Positions 9,480 to 20,084 of a stretch of 64,000 bases of DNA are shown piece after piece. The notes beneath the pieces are model-generated. The model did not search any database, was not told where the DNA came from, and was given only the letters and a program-made list of their open reading frames with translations. Made by a program: the position numbers and the translations under genes. Source of the stretch: Deltaproteobacteria bacterium (GTDB lineage: Bacteria > Myxococcota_A > Polyangia > Nannocystales > Nannocystaceae); contig JADJEE010000012.1 in assembly GCA_016709225.1 (NCBI GenBank), positions 1,364,001-1,428,000 on the forward strand. Reading direction: 5' to 3'. Position 1 is the stretch's first letter, and each line of letters opens with the position of its first letter.

Positions 9480-11768
9480 CTAGCGCGTCGGCGCCAGCAG
9501 CCCGAGCACGGCCCCACCGTGCCCCATCGCGGCCATCGCGTGCTGCACATAGTCGATGCGGATGTGCGGCGAGGCCATGTTCTCGCTGATGCCACCGGCG
9601 ATCGGATGCGGCCCCGAGGTCGCGAACGCGTTGCGAGGATTCCACTGGTGGTGGAGCAGGAACCCGAGCGCGTGACGCAGCGCCGCGGCGGTCTCGGGCA
9701 GCTGGTCGCCGCGCTGGGCCGCGATGGCCAGCGCGGCCGCCGCGGCCTCGCCGAAGCCCGACGAGCCGGTGTTGTGCGGCGTGAGCACGTTGCTGAAGCC
9801 GTAGCCCCCGACGAAGTCGACGTCCACGTCGTCCTCGGGTCCGAAGATGAGGCGGGTCTTGTAGCGCACGTAGTCGAGGCAGAAGCGCTCGTAGCCGTCG
9901 TGGCGATGATGTCCGAGCGACGCGCGCGCGGCCAAGCAGTGCCAGTTCTCCTCCATGAAGAAGAAGTCGGCGGCGAACATCGACCAGTAGTCCTCGGCGA
10001 TGTACGCCATCGCGCGCTCGACCGCGTCGCGCACCGCCGAAGGCTCCGCGAAGCGATCGAGCGCGGGCGCGTCGAGCTGCAGGCGCTCGAGCAGCGTCAA
10101 TGCGAACACCGCCTGTCCCACCGCGTAGAGCGGATCGGGGCCCGGCTGTGGCGCGCCGTCGCGAATGTCGATGCGCGGGAAGAAGCCACCGTCGTCGCGC
10201 TGCATCGCCAGCAGGAAGCGGGTCATCCGATCGATGTCGTCGTCGAAGCGATCGCCGACCAGATCACGACACGACAGCAACGCGATGGTCGCCAACGCGG
10301 TGTCGCCGAGGCCGATGAAGCTGACGTCCTTCTCGGCTGGGTACGCCAGCGCCGCCAGCTCGCCATGGCGCCGCTGGGTGGACACCAACATCGCGAGCGC
10401 TTCGGTTGCGACGCCACGCGCACGCTCGCGGTCCTCGGCGAGCTCGCACACGACCAGCGTGGTGCCGGCCTGCCGTGCCAGCGAGAATCCGTTGAAACCG
10501 ACGCGGCCGACGAACGGATCGAGGCGGTACTCGAAGCGACCATCGTCGGCCTGTGCCGACAGGATGTAGCGCTCGGCGGCCAGCTTGGCGCGGTGGAGGT
10601 GCTCGGCATCGAGGCCCGGCCCCGCCTCACGGAGCCGACGCAGCCGGTGGACGCCGTCGTCGTCGATCACGAAACTCGCGGTCTCGAACCGCACCAAGCC
10701 TTCGATCTCCCCGCGCGGTCGCTGCGATGGCCAGAGGCTGTGACGCAGCGCAGCGGCATCGAAGCCGAAGCGGAACTCCGGCACCACCGACAGTGGTCGC
10801 GACGCGGTGAACGCATCGAGCGCGAGCAGCTGCCACGGCACCAGGCAGCGCTCGCCTTCACAGACGCCATCGAGGCCGGGACGCAGCAGCATGCCGTCGA
10901 CGATCGGCGCGAGGTGCTGCAAGGCTCGCGTCGCGGTGACGACGTCGATGGCGATCGGCCCCGGCGCGGCCGCACCCGCGAGCCGGGCGTGGGCCAGCGA
11001 CAGCGCTGCGTCGAGCGTTGGGCCCTGCACGCAGTCGTGCTCGACCACGCCGTCGCCGTCCTGGCTGCGCAGCCAGGTCACGAACACGGTCGCGGCAGCA
11101 TGCTCCGGGGCCTGCTCGCAACTCGCGGCGGCGGTGGTGACGAGCGCGCGGGGTCGCGACGGCGCCGGGCCGCGATGGCGCGGCGCGACCGCGCCGACGC
11201 TGCGTGCGAGCTGATCCGCATCGACGTCGACCGCCGTGAGGGGCTGCGCCTGTGCGCTGGCCCGCGCCGACACGCCGCCGACGCCGAGCCCGACCACGGC
11301 CAACGTCGCGACCACACCGGCACGGCGTCGGGCACGGATGCCACCGGTGACCGCGAGTCCCCACGCCGATAGCGGCACCGTGACGAACGCCGCGAGACAC
11401 CAGACCAAGCCCAGCGAGACCGCCACACCCCGGCCGAGTCCGCCGTAGAGCGCGGCGATGTAGCTGGCCGACACCACCAGGTTCCACGTCAGGTAGGCGA
11501 GGTAGCCCAGCGAGACCATCGCCTGCACGCGCCACATCGGCGCGCGGGCGCGATGCCCGAGCACCGCCAGCACCAAGGTCATCGCGTGCACGAGGCCGAG
11601 CGCGCCGGTGACGATTGCGAAGGTCGTCCACGCCTTCCACGGCAGCACCGACGCCGCCCATCCGCACAGCACTGCGACCGGCAGGCAGCACAGCGCCAGC
11701 GTCCAACGCGGAAGTGAGGGCTCGCCCGTGATCAGGTCGGCGACGCCTGGGTCAGCTGCATGCGCCAA
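9480..11768 (-). CDS. Membrane protein with C-terminal alpha/alpha-toroid (terpene-cyclase-like) domain
   Basis: A 762-residue protein. Residues ~20-175 hold five hydrophobic helices. From about residue 380 there are regularly spaced helical repeats with motifs such as 'ILSAQADDGRFEYRLDP', 'MLVSTQRRHGEL' and 'FLLAMQRDDGGFFPRI', the QxxDGGF-type pattern of alpha/alpha toroids (squalene cyclase or prenyltransferase-like folds, also used by many non-cyclase proteins). No DxDD or DCTAE-type cyclase motif is visible, so a binding or unknown enzyme role is more likely. The only in-frame early start is TTG 11768, which overlaps the amidotransferase end by 37 nt; the start is uncertain. It is first in the group with the small membrane protein and the HTTM protein. 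Confidence 0.75.
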   Translation of the reverse strand: MAHAADPGVADLITGEPSLPRWTLALCCLPVAVLCGWAASVLPWKAWTTFAIVTGALGLVHAMTLVLAVLGHRARAPMWRVQAMVSLGYLAYLTWNLVVSASYIAALYGGLGRGVAVSLGLVWCLAAFVTVPLSAWGLAVTGGIRARRRAGVVATLAVVGLGVGGVSARASAQAQPLTAVDVDADQLARSVGAVAPRHRGPAPSRPRALVTTAAASCEQAPEHAAATVFVTWLRSQDGDGVVEHDCVQGPTLDAALSLAHARLAGAAAPGPIAIDVVTATRALQHLAPIVDGMLLRPGLDGVCEGERCLVPWQLLALDAFTASRPLSVVPEFRFGFDAAALRHSLWPSQRPRGEIEGLVRFETASFVIDDDGVHRLRRLREAGPGLDAEHLHRAKLAAERYILSAQADDGRFEYRLDPFVGRVGFNGFSLARQAGTTLVVCELAEDRERARGVATEALAMLVSTQRRHGELAALAYPAEKDVSFIGLGDTALATIALLSCRDLVGDRFDDDIDRMTRFLLAMQRDDGGFFPRIDIRDGAPQPGPDPLYAVGQAVFALTLLERLQLDAPALDRFAEPSAVRDAVERAMAYIAEDYWSMFAADFFFMEENWHCLAARASLGHHRHDGYERFCLDYVRYKTRLIFGPEDDVDVDFVGGYGFSNVLTPHNTGSSGFGEAAAAALAIAAQRGDQLPETAAALRHALGFLLHHQWNPRNAFATSGPHPIAGGISENMASPHIRIDYVQHAMAAMGHGGAVLGLLAPTR

Positions 11769-12580
11769 TCGACGCCGACGATGTCACCCGGGCGCATCGC
11801 CGTCCACACGTTTTCGCCTTGCAGCGGCTCACTCGACACCACCAGATGGTTCACGTGGCCGTCGGGCGTCGGCTGCTCGCAGCTGGGCCCGAAGCGCGGG
11901 CACTCGTCGCGCTCGGGGCAGCGACGCTTGTAGGTGGTGAAGTACAGCGACTTGCCGCCATGGTGCGCGACCATCGTGGCGCCGTTGGTCACCACGAACG
12001 TGAGGTAGGTCGAGTCGGGTGGGCCGTCGTCGGTCTCGCACGGGGGCCCGGCGAGCTCGACCACGTCTTGCACGGTCGCGCGGATGGACTCCACGAGATC
12101 ACCGACCGGATAGCCGGGCCGCGCCAGATCGCAGCGCCGGGCCATGTGGCTGAGCAGCAGGTAGAACAGCACCTCGCTGTCGGTGTCGCCGAGGATGAAG
12201 CGACGCAGCACCGGCGCGATGCGGTCGGCGAGCTGCGGCTTGATGTCGGCGAAGCGCGCGACGTTGCCGTTGTGCACGAACACCCACGGGCCGTACTGGA
12301 ACGGGTGGGTGTTGATGATCGACAGGTTGCCCTGCGTCGCCTTGCGCAGGTGCGCGAGCACGGTCTCCGACGACACGATGCCCGAGACCCGCCGGAACAA
12401 CGCGTCGTCCATGGCGGTGGCGACGCTCTTGATGACGTGCGGCGCGCCGGCGTTGTAGTAGGCCACGCCCCAACCGTCGGGGTGGCGCCCGCTCTGCTGC
12501 ATGAGCGCGTTGTCGGCACTCACCAGGGAGCGGTGCACCTGGCTCTGCAGGACCGAGCGAAACCCGAAGATGCGACACAT
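11732..12580 (-). CDS. Class II glutamine amidotransferase
   Basis: A 282-residue protein beginning MCRIFGF, with the catalytic N-terminal cysteine at position 2 after Met removal. Family motifs follow: 'GRHPDGWGVAYY', 'LAHLRKATQG', 'NTHPFQYGPWVFVHNGNV' and 'GDTDSEVLFYLLL'. This is the stand-alone YafJ/EgtC-like type, which releases ammonia from glutamine or gamma-glutamyl groups without a fused synthetase domain. Longer in-frame sequence upstream of the Met is Arg-rich and not conserved-looking; ATG 12580 is fixed by the need for Cys2. The gene overlaps the toroid membrane gene by 37 nt, so the two may be co-transcribed. The substrate is unknown. Confidence 0.9.
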   Translation of the reverse strand: MCRIFGFRSVLQSQVHRSLVSADNALMQQSGRHPDGWGVAYYNAGAPHVIKSVATAMDDALFRRVSGIVSSETVLAHLRKATQGNLSIINTHPFQYGPWVFVHNGNVARFADIKPQLADRIAPVLRRFILGDTDSEVLFYLLLSHMARRCDLARPGYPVGDLVESIRATVQDVVELAGPPCETDDGPPDSTYLTFVVTNGATMVAHHGGKSLYFTTYKRRCPERDECPRFGPSCEQPTPDGHVNHLVVSSEPLQGENVWTAMRPGDIVGVDWRMQLTQASPT

Positions 12581-12730
12581 GGCGTGCTGGAGTCGCGAGC
12601 GCAGCGACCCGATCGAGGCTAGCAGCGCGAACGCCCTCGTTCCAACTTCGTGCACTTGCCGAGCCGCCGTCCAACCCACCCTTTGCGGCCGCGGAGCTTT
12701 TGGGGTTAAGTTGTCGCGAGGACGCTTCGC

Positions 12731-14113
12731 TTGACTTCGATGGTGGCTCGCTGGAGTTCGTTTCCGTGCATTGTGTGGGCGCTGCTGCTGGCGGCTGGCT
12801 GCCGCGGCGAGGCGTCGTCGGACGACGCCGGCAGCTCGACCGGCAGCGGCTCGACCAGCGCGACGACCACCACCGCGACCGGCAGCGAGTCCGGCACCTG
12901 TCCACAGCCGGTGCTCGGCTGCCCGTGCGAGGCCGGCGAGTGTGTCGCGCCTGCGGTGTGCATCGCCGGCACCTGCAGCGCGATGTCGACCACCGGCGTC
13001 GGCGAATCGTCGAGCAGCGGCGACGCCAGCGACAGCTCGAGTGGCACCGGGCCGATCGCGTGCAACGACGGACAACCCCACGCCGGCGAGCTGTGCCTCG
13101 GCAGCCCGACGCTGCTCGTGATGGGCGCGGCACCGACCGGCGTGGTGCTGGCGAACTTCGATGGCGATCCCTCGCTCGATCTGGCGACCTGCAACCGCGA
13201 CGGCAACGAGGTCGCGCTCCGCCCCGGCGACGGCGGCGGCAACTTCGGCGCGCGCACGACCTACGCCGTCGGCGCGAGCCCCAACGACGTGGTCGCGGGC
13301 GACTTCGACGCCGACGGCCACCTCGACGTGGTCACCGCCGACACCGGCGCGGCCACGGTCTCGTGGCTGCGCGGGGCCTCGAACGGCAGCTTCACCGCCG
13401 GCGGTGCGATCGCGGTCGGCATGGCCCCACAACAGCTCGTCGCGACCGACTTCGGCGGCGAAGGCCGCGACGACCTCGTGATCTCGAACGCCACCGACGA
13501 CACCGTCGGCGTGTTGTTGTCCGAGCCGGCGCCGTTCGCCGCGATGGTCACGTTCGGTGTCGGCATCGCGCCGCGCGGCCTGGCGCTCGCGCAGATCAGC
13601 GACGACAGCGAGCTCGATCTGCTGGTGACCAACACCGGCGCGGCCACGGTGTCGCTGCTGCTCGGCAACGGTGCGGGTCAGTTCGGCGCGGCCGCACCGT
13701 TCCCGGTCGGCGCCGACCCGCGCGCCATCGCAGGTGGCGACGTGAACGGCGACGGCCTCGGCGATGCGGTCACCGCCGAGGCCAGCGGCAACCTCACGCG
13801 GTTACTCGGCAACGGGCTGGGCAGCTTCGGCGCCGGCCTGCCGTTCGCGACCGCCTCGGCACCCAGCGCGCTCGAGCTGGTCGACCTGGACCTCGACGGC
13901 GACCTCGACCTCGTGGTCGCGAGCTCCGGCGACATGACGCTGCGCGTGCTGACCAATGACGGTGCTGGCGAGTTCATGGAGGCGATCCAGCTCACCACCG
14001 ACGCCGGCCCGGGCGCGCTCGCGATCGGCGACTTCAACGAGGACGGCCTGCCCGACATCGCGTGTGCGAACACCGGCGGCAGCACGGTCACGTTGGTCGA
14101 GAGCAGCGCTTGA
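12731..14113 (+). CDS. Secreted lipoprotein with FG-GAP/VCBS repeats
   Basis: A 460-residue lipoprotein. The lipobox LAAGC is followed by a Ser/Thr/Gly linker and a short Cys-rich stretch with 'CPCEAGECVAPAVC'. From about residue 130 there are six or so repeats centred on 'DFDxDGxLDxV' (for example 'GDFDADGHLDVV', 'VDLDLDGDLDLV', 'GDFNEDGLPDIA'), the calcium-binding motif of FG-GAP/VCBS propellers. It is probably a surface-exposed adhesion or recognition protein. TTG 12731 has AGGA 8 bp upstream; ATG 12740 is the alternative start and gives an equally good signal peptide. Divergent from the amidotransferase gene. Confidence 0.85.
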   Translation: MTSMVARWSSFPCIVWALLLAAGCRGEASSDDAGSSTGSGSTSATTTTATGSESGTCPQPVLGCPCEAGECVAPAVCIAGTCSAMSTTGVGESSSSGDASDSSSGTGPIACNDGQPHAGELCLGSPTLLVMGAAPTGVVLANFDGDPSLDLATCNRDGNEVALRPGDGGGNFGARTTYAVGASPNDVVAGDFDADGHLDVVTADTGAATVSWLRGASNGSFTAGGAIAVGMAPQQLVATDFGGEGRDDLVISNATDDTVGVLLSEPAPFAAMVTFGVGIAPRGLALAQISDDSELDLLVTNTGAATVSLLLGNGAGQFGAAAPFPVGADPRAIAGGDVNGDGLGDAVTAEASGNLTRLLGNGLGSFGAGLPFATASAPSALELVDLDLDGDLDLVVASSGDMTLRVLTNDGAGEFMEAIQLTTDAGPGALAIGDFNEDGLPDIACANTGGSTVTLVESSA

Positions 14114-14143
14114 GGCGTCCGGCCGTGGTCCGGTCGGAAACCT

Positions 14144-14904
<761 letters not shown>

Positions 14905-14908
<4 letters not shown>

Positions 14909-16578
14909 TGCGGCAGGAACGCGTCGAGATCGTGGGACTCGCCACCCTTCGAGGGCGCGTCCGGCTTCTTCGTGGTGGTCGCGCTCGACTTCTTGCGGGT
15001 GCGCTTGGCGACGTCGTCCTCGACGATGACGACGGGCTCGCCTGCGGCTTCGTCCGGCGACGGCGTCGCGCGGCGCTCGGCGGGCGCGGCCGCCACCGCC
15101 GGCGCGGACACTTCGACAGCCTTCGCCGCCGGCGCGGGCGCGGCCTCCATCGCCGGCGCCGACGCTTCGGCAGCCTTCGCCGCCGGCGCGGGCGCGGCCT
15201 CCATCGCCGGCGCGGGCGCGGCCGCAGCGGGCGCAACCGCCTGCTGCGTCGAGGCGGCCGCCGGCGCGATCGGGGCCGCAGCATTGCCGGCCGGCGCCCC
15301 GGCCTCGGGCTGCGTGCTCATCGAGTACAGCGCGACCGCGCCGACCGAGATCAACGCGACCGCGGCCACCGCACCAAGCCCGATCGCAACCCCTCGCAGC
15401 GTGCCGTGCGATCGCGGCGCGGTCGAAGCGATCATCGATCGCGAGCGGCCCGCCGCGGTGCTCGAGGGATGCGACGCCGGCGTGACATCGGGCGGCATGC
15501 GCACCGCCGGCACCGACGAGCCCGATCGCTGGCTGTGCTCGCCGGTCTGCGACGCGGCCGCGCTCGCCACCGGCGAACCGAGCAGCGCGCCGAACGGGAA
15601 CGGCCGCGGCTCGAACAGGCCGTGCATGAACTCGCCGAGGCCCGACTGCGTCGAGCGCAGCTTGCGTTCCCGTGCGAAGCGCTCGAGATCCGCGGCCAGC
15701 TCGGCCGCGCTGCCGTAGCGCTTGTCGCGTTGAGGCGCGAGCGCCTTCATGATGATGCGCTCGAGATCCTTGGGGAAGTTCGCACGCCGCGTCGACGGCA
15801 GCGGCACGTCGCCGTTCACGATGCGGTTCATCAGGCCGAACTCGTTGTCGCCATCGAACAGCCGCACCATCGTGGTGCACTCGTACAGCACGATGCCGAG
15901 CGCGAAGACGTCGCTCCGACGGTCGAGCGTCTCGGCCCGGCACTGCTCGGGCGACATGTACGGCACCTTGCCCTTGCGGATGCCGGCCTGGGTGACGTCG
16001 GTGCGCGAGGTGACCTTCGCGATGCCGAAGTCCGCCATCTTCACGCAGCCGTCGTAGGTGACCATCACGTTGGTCGGCGACACGTCGCGGTGGACCAGCT
16101 GCAGCGGCATGCCGTCGAAGCCGACCCGCTCGTGGGCGTAGTGCAGCCCGGTCGCGGCGCCGATTCCGATCGCGATCGCGAGCTCGATCGGCAGCGCGTC
16201 GCCCTTGCGGCGGACCGCCCGCAGGATGGTCTGCAGGTTCTCGCCGTAGACGTACTCCATCGTGAAGAAGAAGGCCGAGCCCTCGCGGCCGATGTCGAAC
16301 ACCTGCACGACGTTGGGGTGATCGAGGATCGCGGCGAGCCGGGCCTCGGCCAGGAACATGCGCACGAACTCCGGGTCCGCGGCGAGGTGCGGCAGGATCC
16401 GCTTGAGCACGACGAGCTTCTGGAAGCCCTCGAGGCCGGCGGCCCGCGCGAGGTGGACCTCGGCCATGCCGCCCGAGCCCAGCCGTCGCAACAGCTCGTA
16501 GCGGCCGAGCCGATCACCGCCGCCGGGCGCCGGTGGCGGCGCGAGACCTCGTCGGTCGGCTGCGGTGTCGAGCGCCAT
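14905..16578 (-). CDS. Transmembrane serine/threonine protein kinase (copy 1)
   Basis: A 557-residue PknB-type kinase. Visible elements: Gly-rich loop GSGGMAEV (34-41), ATP-anchoring Lys59, catalytic loop HRDVSPTN (163-170), DFG (183-185) and 'YMSPEQC' in the activation segment, so it should be active. A membrane helix lies at ~396-419, followed by an Ala/Pro/Glu-rich C-terminal region containing an exact 18-residue tandem duplication (DNA 15098-15205) and a basic tail. The extracytoplasmic part has no known sensor fold. ATG 16578 is preceded by AGGCGG, and a TACGAT -10-like box lies at 16596-16591. The stop overlaps the TPR gene. It is paralogous to the kinase at 25944-27617, which happens to have the same length. 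Confidence 0.92.
15098..15205. repeat. 54-bp tandem duplication in the kinase C-terminal region
   Basis: Units 15098-15151 and 15152-15205 differ at only a few bases. Each encodes 18 residues of the Ala/Pro-rich extracytoplasmic segment of kinase copy 1, and the frame is kept. This is a probable slippage or recombination expansion. Confidence 0.85.
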
Positions 16579-16742
16579 CGTCCGCCTGCCATCGTAGTGG
16601 CGCGGCGACGTGATCTGCAAGCGCTGTGGCGCGCGCACGCCGGGCCGGCCACGAACGCGCGCAAGCCGGCCCTCGCGTGGATCCGATCGCGAAGGGTCGG
16701 CTGGTCGCGATCGGTGATAGTCTGACGCCCTTGGCGACGGCG

Positions 16743-18263
16743 ATGCCCGCACCACGCACGTACGCATGGGGTTTCGCGTTGACGGCCGGTGTCCTGTGCG
16801 GCGCGTGCCTGCGGTTCACGTCGTTTTCGTGCAGCGACGACGCCGCGTGCAACGCCCACGACGGGGGCGTGTGCGCGGCCGACGGGCGCTGTGCCTATCC
16901 CGATGCAGCGTGCCCGGGGGGCCTGCGCTACGACGAGCTCGCGGATCCCGATGTCGCCGGTGAGTGCGTCGTCGGGGACACCGGCAGCTCGAGTGGGGTC
17001 GCCAGCAGCGCAACCACCGTGACGACCCTCGACACCACCGCCGACACCGGGCCGCAGGACTCCAGCGGCCCGGCGACCGGCGACGAGAGCAGCAGCGGCG
17101 GCGGCCCCAGCTGCGGCGGCGCCGGCGAGGCGTGCTGCGCATCCGGGCCCGCCTGCGGCGAAGGGCTCGAGTGCATGGGCAGCGCCTGCGGCTGCGTGCG
17201 CCAGATCGAAGCCGGCGATCGCCACACCTGCGCGGTGCTGGTCGACGGCAGCGTGCAGTGCTGGGGCGCCAACGACGTCGGTCAGCTCGGCGGCAGCGCG
17301 GCGCCCTTCGAGACCACGCCGATCGAAGCGCTCGCGGTGCGTCCGACCGATCCGATCCGCCAGATCAGCGCGACCACGCACACGTGCGTGCGCTCCGAGC
17401 AGGGCAACGTGCGCTGCTTCGGCGCCAACGACAGCGGCCAGGTCGATCCGGCCCTGCTGCAACCGATCGCGCCGGCAACCCCGGCGGCGATCGTCTCGGC
17501 GGATGGGATCGGCACCGGTGCCTCACACACCTGCGCGACCGATGGCCTGTCGCTGTCGTGCTGGGGTGCCAACGGGCAGAACCAACTCACCGGTGGCGCG
17601 GCTGGCCCCGGGCCGGTGTCGTTCGGGACCGGGCCGGTCGCGCAGCTCGAGACCGGCGGCGCCTTCGGTTGCATCGTGCAGGGTGGCGCGCTGTCGTGCT
17701 GGGGCGCCAACGACTTCGGTCAGCTCGCGACCGACCCCGCGCTGACGCCGACGATCGCAACGCCGACCTCGATGCCGATCGCCGACGTCGCCGACGTCGC
17801 GCTCGGTCGCACGCACACCTGCGCGCTCACCCATGCGGGCGCCATCGGTTGCTGGGGTCGCAACAATCTCGGTCAGCTCGGCGACGGCTCGGGCGTCGAG
17901 CAGATCACCCCGGTGGCCGTCGCCTGGCCGCCGGAGGCGGGTACGCCCACGGCGATCGCCAGCGGCGACCAGCACACCTGCGCCATCGACGACGCCGCGG
18001 CGCTGTGGTGCTGGGGCAGCAACCTCGGCGGCCAGCTCATGCTCGAGCCCGACATGGGCGGCAACGACATGTTCACGCTCACGCCGGTCGCGATCGACGT
18101 CGGCGCCGGCGTGTTGGCCGTCAGCGGCGGCCGCGACCACACCTGCGTGCGCACCGACGCCGGCGAGGTGCTCTGCTGGGGCACGAACACCGAGGGACAG
18201 ATCGGCGACGGCACCACCAACTACGCCTTCGATCCCCAAGCGGTCATGGTGGGCTGTCCGTGA
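16743..18263 (+). CDS. Lipoprotein with RCC1-type beta-propeller repeats
   Basis: A 506-residue lipoprotein with lipobox LCGAC. A short Cys-rich N-terminal module ('CSDDAACNAHDGGVCAADGRC') is followed by a Ser/Thr/Gly linker, then six to seven repeats of the form 'G..HTC.....G.v.CWG.N..GQLG', the RCC1/BNR-type propeller repeat. Cysteines recur in each blade ('HTCA...CWG'), suggesting disulphide-stapled blades, typical of secreted myxobacterial versions. Likely surface-exposed and possibly adhesive; no enzymatic residues are seen. ATG 16743 follows a TAGTCT -10-like box. It diverges from the kinase copy 1 gene, which starts at 16578. Confidence 0.88.
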   Translation: MPAPRTYAWGFALTAGVLCGACLRFTSFSCSDDAACNAHDGGVCAADGRCAYPDAACPGGLRYDELADPDVAGECVVGDTGSSSGVASSATTVTTLDTTADTGPQDSSGPATGDESSSGGGPSCGGAGEACCASGPACGEGLECMGSACGCVRQIEAGDRHTCAVLVDGSVQCWGANDVGQLGGSAAPFETTPIEALAVRPTDPIRQISATTHTCVRSEQGNVRCFGANDSGQVDPALLQPIAPATPAAIVSADGIGTGASHTCATDGLSLSCWGANGQNQLTGGAAGPGPVSFGTGPVAQLETGGAFGCIVQGGALSCWGANDFGQLATDPALTPTIATPTSMPIADVADVALGRTHTCALTHAGAIGCWGRNNLGQLGDGSGVEQITPVAVAWPPEAGTPTAIASGDQHTCAIDDAAALWCWGSNLGGQLMLEPDMGGNDMFTLTPVAIDVGAGVLAVSGGRDHTCVRTDAGEVLCWGTNTEGQIGDGTTNYAFDPQAVMVGCP

Positions 18264-18370
18264 GTTCGCGACGCGAACCGGCGCTCTGTGCGGCTTTCGA
18301 GCCTTCGACCCGCGGGGCCGCCATGCCGGCGCGGTTGCGATAACATCCGCGCCGCCAGCAGGACCCCTCG

Positions 18371-18760
18371 ATGTCGACATCCGAAGCATGCACCCGCGGA
18401 ATCGAGGTGCGGGTTCGATCCCGCTACGTGCCGGAGCAGTCCGATCCGGAGCGCGGCGGTTGGTTGTTCGCGTACACCGTCCACATCGCCAACGCCAGCA
18501 GCGAGACCGTGCAGCTGATGAGCCGCCACTGGATCATCACCGACGCCAACGGCGAGGTCGAAGAGGTGCGTGGACCCGGCGTCGTCGGAGCGCAGCCGAT
18601 CCTCAAGCCCGGCGAGTCGTTCGAGTACACCTCGGCGTGTCCGCTGGGGACGGCCTTCGGGACGATGCACGGCAGCTACCAGATGGTCACCGATCGCGGT
18701 GAGCACTTCGACGCCGAGATCGCAGCGTTCTCGCTCAGCACTCCGTACGCGCTGAACTGA
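18371..18760 (+). CDS. apaG: ApaG protein
   Basis: A 129-residue protein matching ApaG over its whole length: 'GIEVRVRSRYVPEQSDPERGGWLFAYTVHI' (opening strands), 'LMSRHWIITDANG', 'VRGPGVVGAQPILKPGESFEYTS' and 'GTMHGSYQMV'. ApaG is a small fibronectin-III-like protein linked to Co2+/Mg2+ tolerance and diadenosine tetraphosphate metabolism in enterobacteria; its exact activity is unsettled. ATG 18371 has AGGA upstream, and TAACAT at 18341-18346 is a candidate -10. It stands alone here, without the ksgA or apaH neighbours seen in enterobacteria. Confidence 0.95.
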   Translation: MSTSEACTRGIEVRVRSRYVPEQSDPERGGWLFAYTVHIANASSETVQLMSRHWIITDANGEVEEVRGPGVVGAQPILKPGESFEYTSACPLGTAFGTMHGSYQMVTDRGEHFDAEIAAFSLSTPYALN

Positions 18761-18859
18761 AGTCGCGTCTGCGCGCGTGACCAGCCGCGCGGGCGCTGCC
18801 CCGCGCGTCTGCGGGTGCTACGATCGGGCTGGGCGCGCGATCGCGACCCGTCAGGCGCG

Positions 18860-20084
18860 ATGCCCGACAACATCATCCCGCTCCTGGTCCCGTTCTTCAT
18901 CCTCGGCATCATCGTCGAGGCCGCGATCGCGCGCCGACGCGGCGCGCGGGTCTACCACCTGGGCACCATGATGTCGGACCTGAGCGCCGGCATCATCTCG
19001 CAGGTCTTCGAGCTGTTCTTCAAGCTGCTGGCGCTGCTCGCCTACGCGTGGCTGTACGAGCACGCGCGCCTGGTCGAGTTCGCGCCCGGGAGCCCGTGGC
19101 CGTGGCTGGTGGCGTTCGTGGGCATCGACCTCGCGTTCTACTGGTGGCACCGGCTCAGCCACGTCGTCAACTTCATGTGGGGCGTGCGTCGTGCACCACC
19201 ACAGCGAGGATTTCAACCTCTCGGTCGCGCTGCGGCAGCCCGCGTTCGAGCTGCTGACCGCGTTCGTGTTCTACGCACCGCTCGCCCTGCTCGGGGTGCC
19301 CGCGCACGTGTGGGTCACGATGTACGCCCTCAATCTCTTCTACCAGTTCTGGACCCATACCGAGCTGGTCGGGGATCTCGGTCGCTACGAGGCGGTGTTC
19401 AACACGCCGTCGCACCACCGCGTGCACCACGGCATCAACCCAGAGTACCTCGACAAGAACTACGGCGGCATCTTCATCCTCTGGGACCGTCTGTTCGGCA
19501 CGCTCGCGCCCGAGCAGCAACCCGTCGTGTTCGGCGTGACCAAGCCGCTGCACAGCTACAACCCGCTGTGGGCCAATCTCGAGTACTACGCGCAGGTGCA
19601 CCGCGATGCCCGGCGATTCCCGCGGTGGTGGGACCGCGTGCGCGTGTGGTGGAAGCACCCCGGGTGGCAGCCCGCCGAGCTGGGCGCCGGCAAGCCACCG
19701 CCAGCGGTCGACCGTGCGCACTACGTGAAGTACGCGCCGGCCGCGACGCGACGACTGCAGCGCTACGCGCTGCTGCACTTCTGGCTCGCCTTCGTCGGTA
19801 GCGGCATCGTGCTCTCGCTCGCCGAGACGACCACTCGCACGGCGGCGATCGGACCCGGCGTGGTCGTGCTCGCGACCCTCGTGGCGCTGGTCGGTCGGCT
19901 CGAGCGCAAGCGTTGGGCCGCGCCCCTCGATGTCGCGCGACAGCTGGCGACCGTGGGCTTGTTGCTGTGGTACGCCCCGCAGGCGATGGCGACCCCCATG
20001 GCGTTCGGCCTCGCCGGTGGCGTGGCGGCGACCTTCATCGGGCTGGCGGCGTGGCTGCGACCGGGCGCGGAGGCCGATGACTGA
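18860..20084 (+). pseudogene. Fatty acid hydroxylase/sterol desaturase family protein, frameshifted
   Basis: Two frames together make one family member of about 407 residues. The first part (ATG 18860 to ~19187) has the N-terminal helices and 'FYWWHRLSHVVNFMWGV'. The second, from 19188, continues with 'VVHHHSEDFNLSV' and later 'SHHRVHHG', supplying the remaining di-iron histidine motifs. At 19181-19190 the sequence appears to lack two bases of an expected His codon (WxVHVVHH in relatives). This is a true mutation, a base-call error or, less likely, programmed +1 shifting. The stop at 20084 overlaps the metallophosphoesterase start by 8 nt, so the operon structure is intact, which favours a recent change or an error. 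The enzyme would hydroxylate or desaturate a lipid in the inner membrane. Confidence 0.8.

Noticed and set aside
18405..18425. tRNA T-arm-like stretch (a GCGGG/CCCGC stem closing a TTCGATC loop)
   Set aside because: It lies in the coding part of apaG, and no acceptor, D or anticodon arms can be folded around it.
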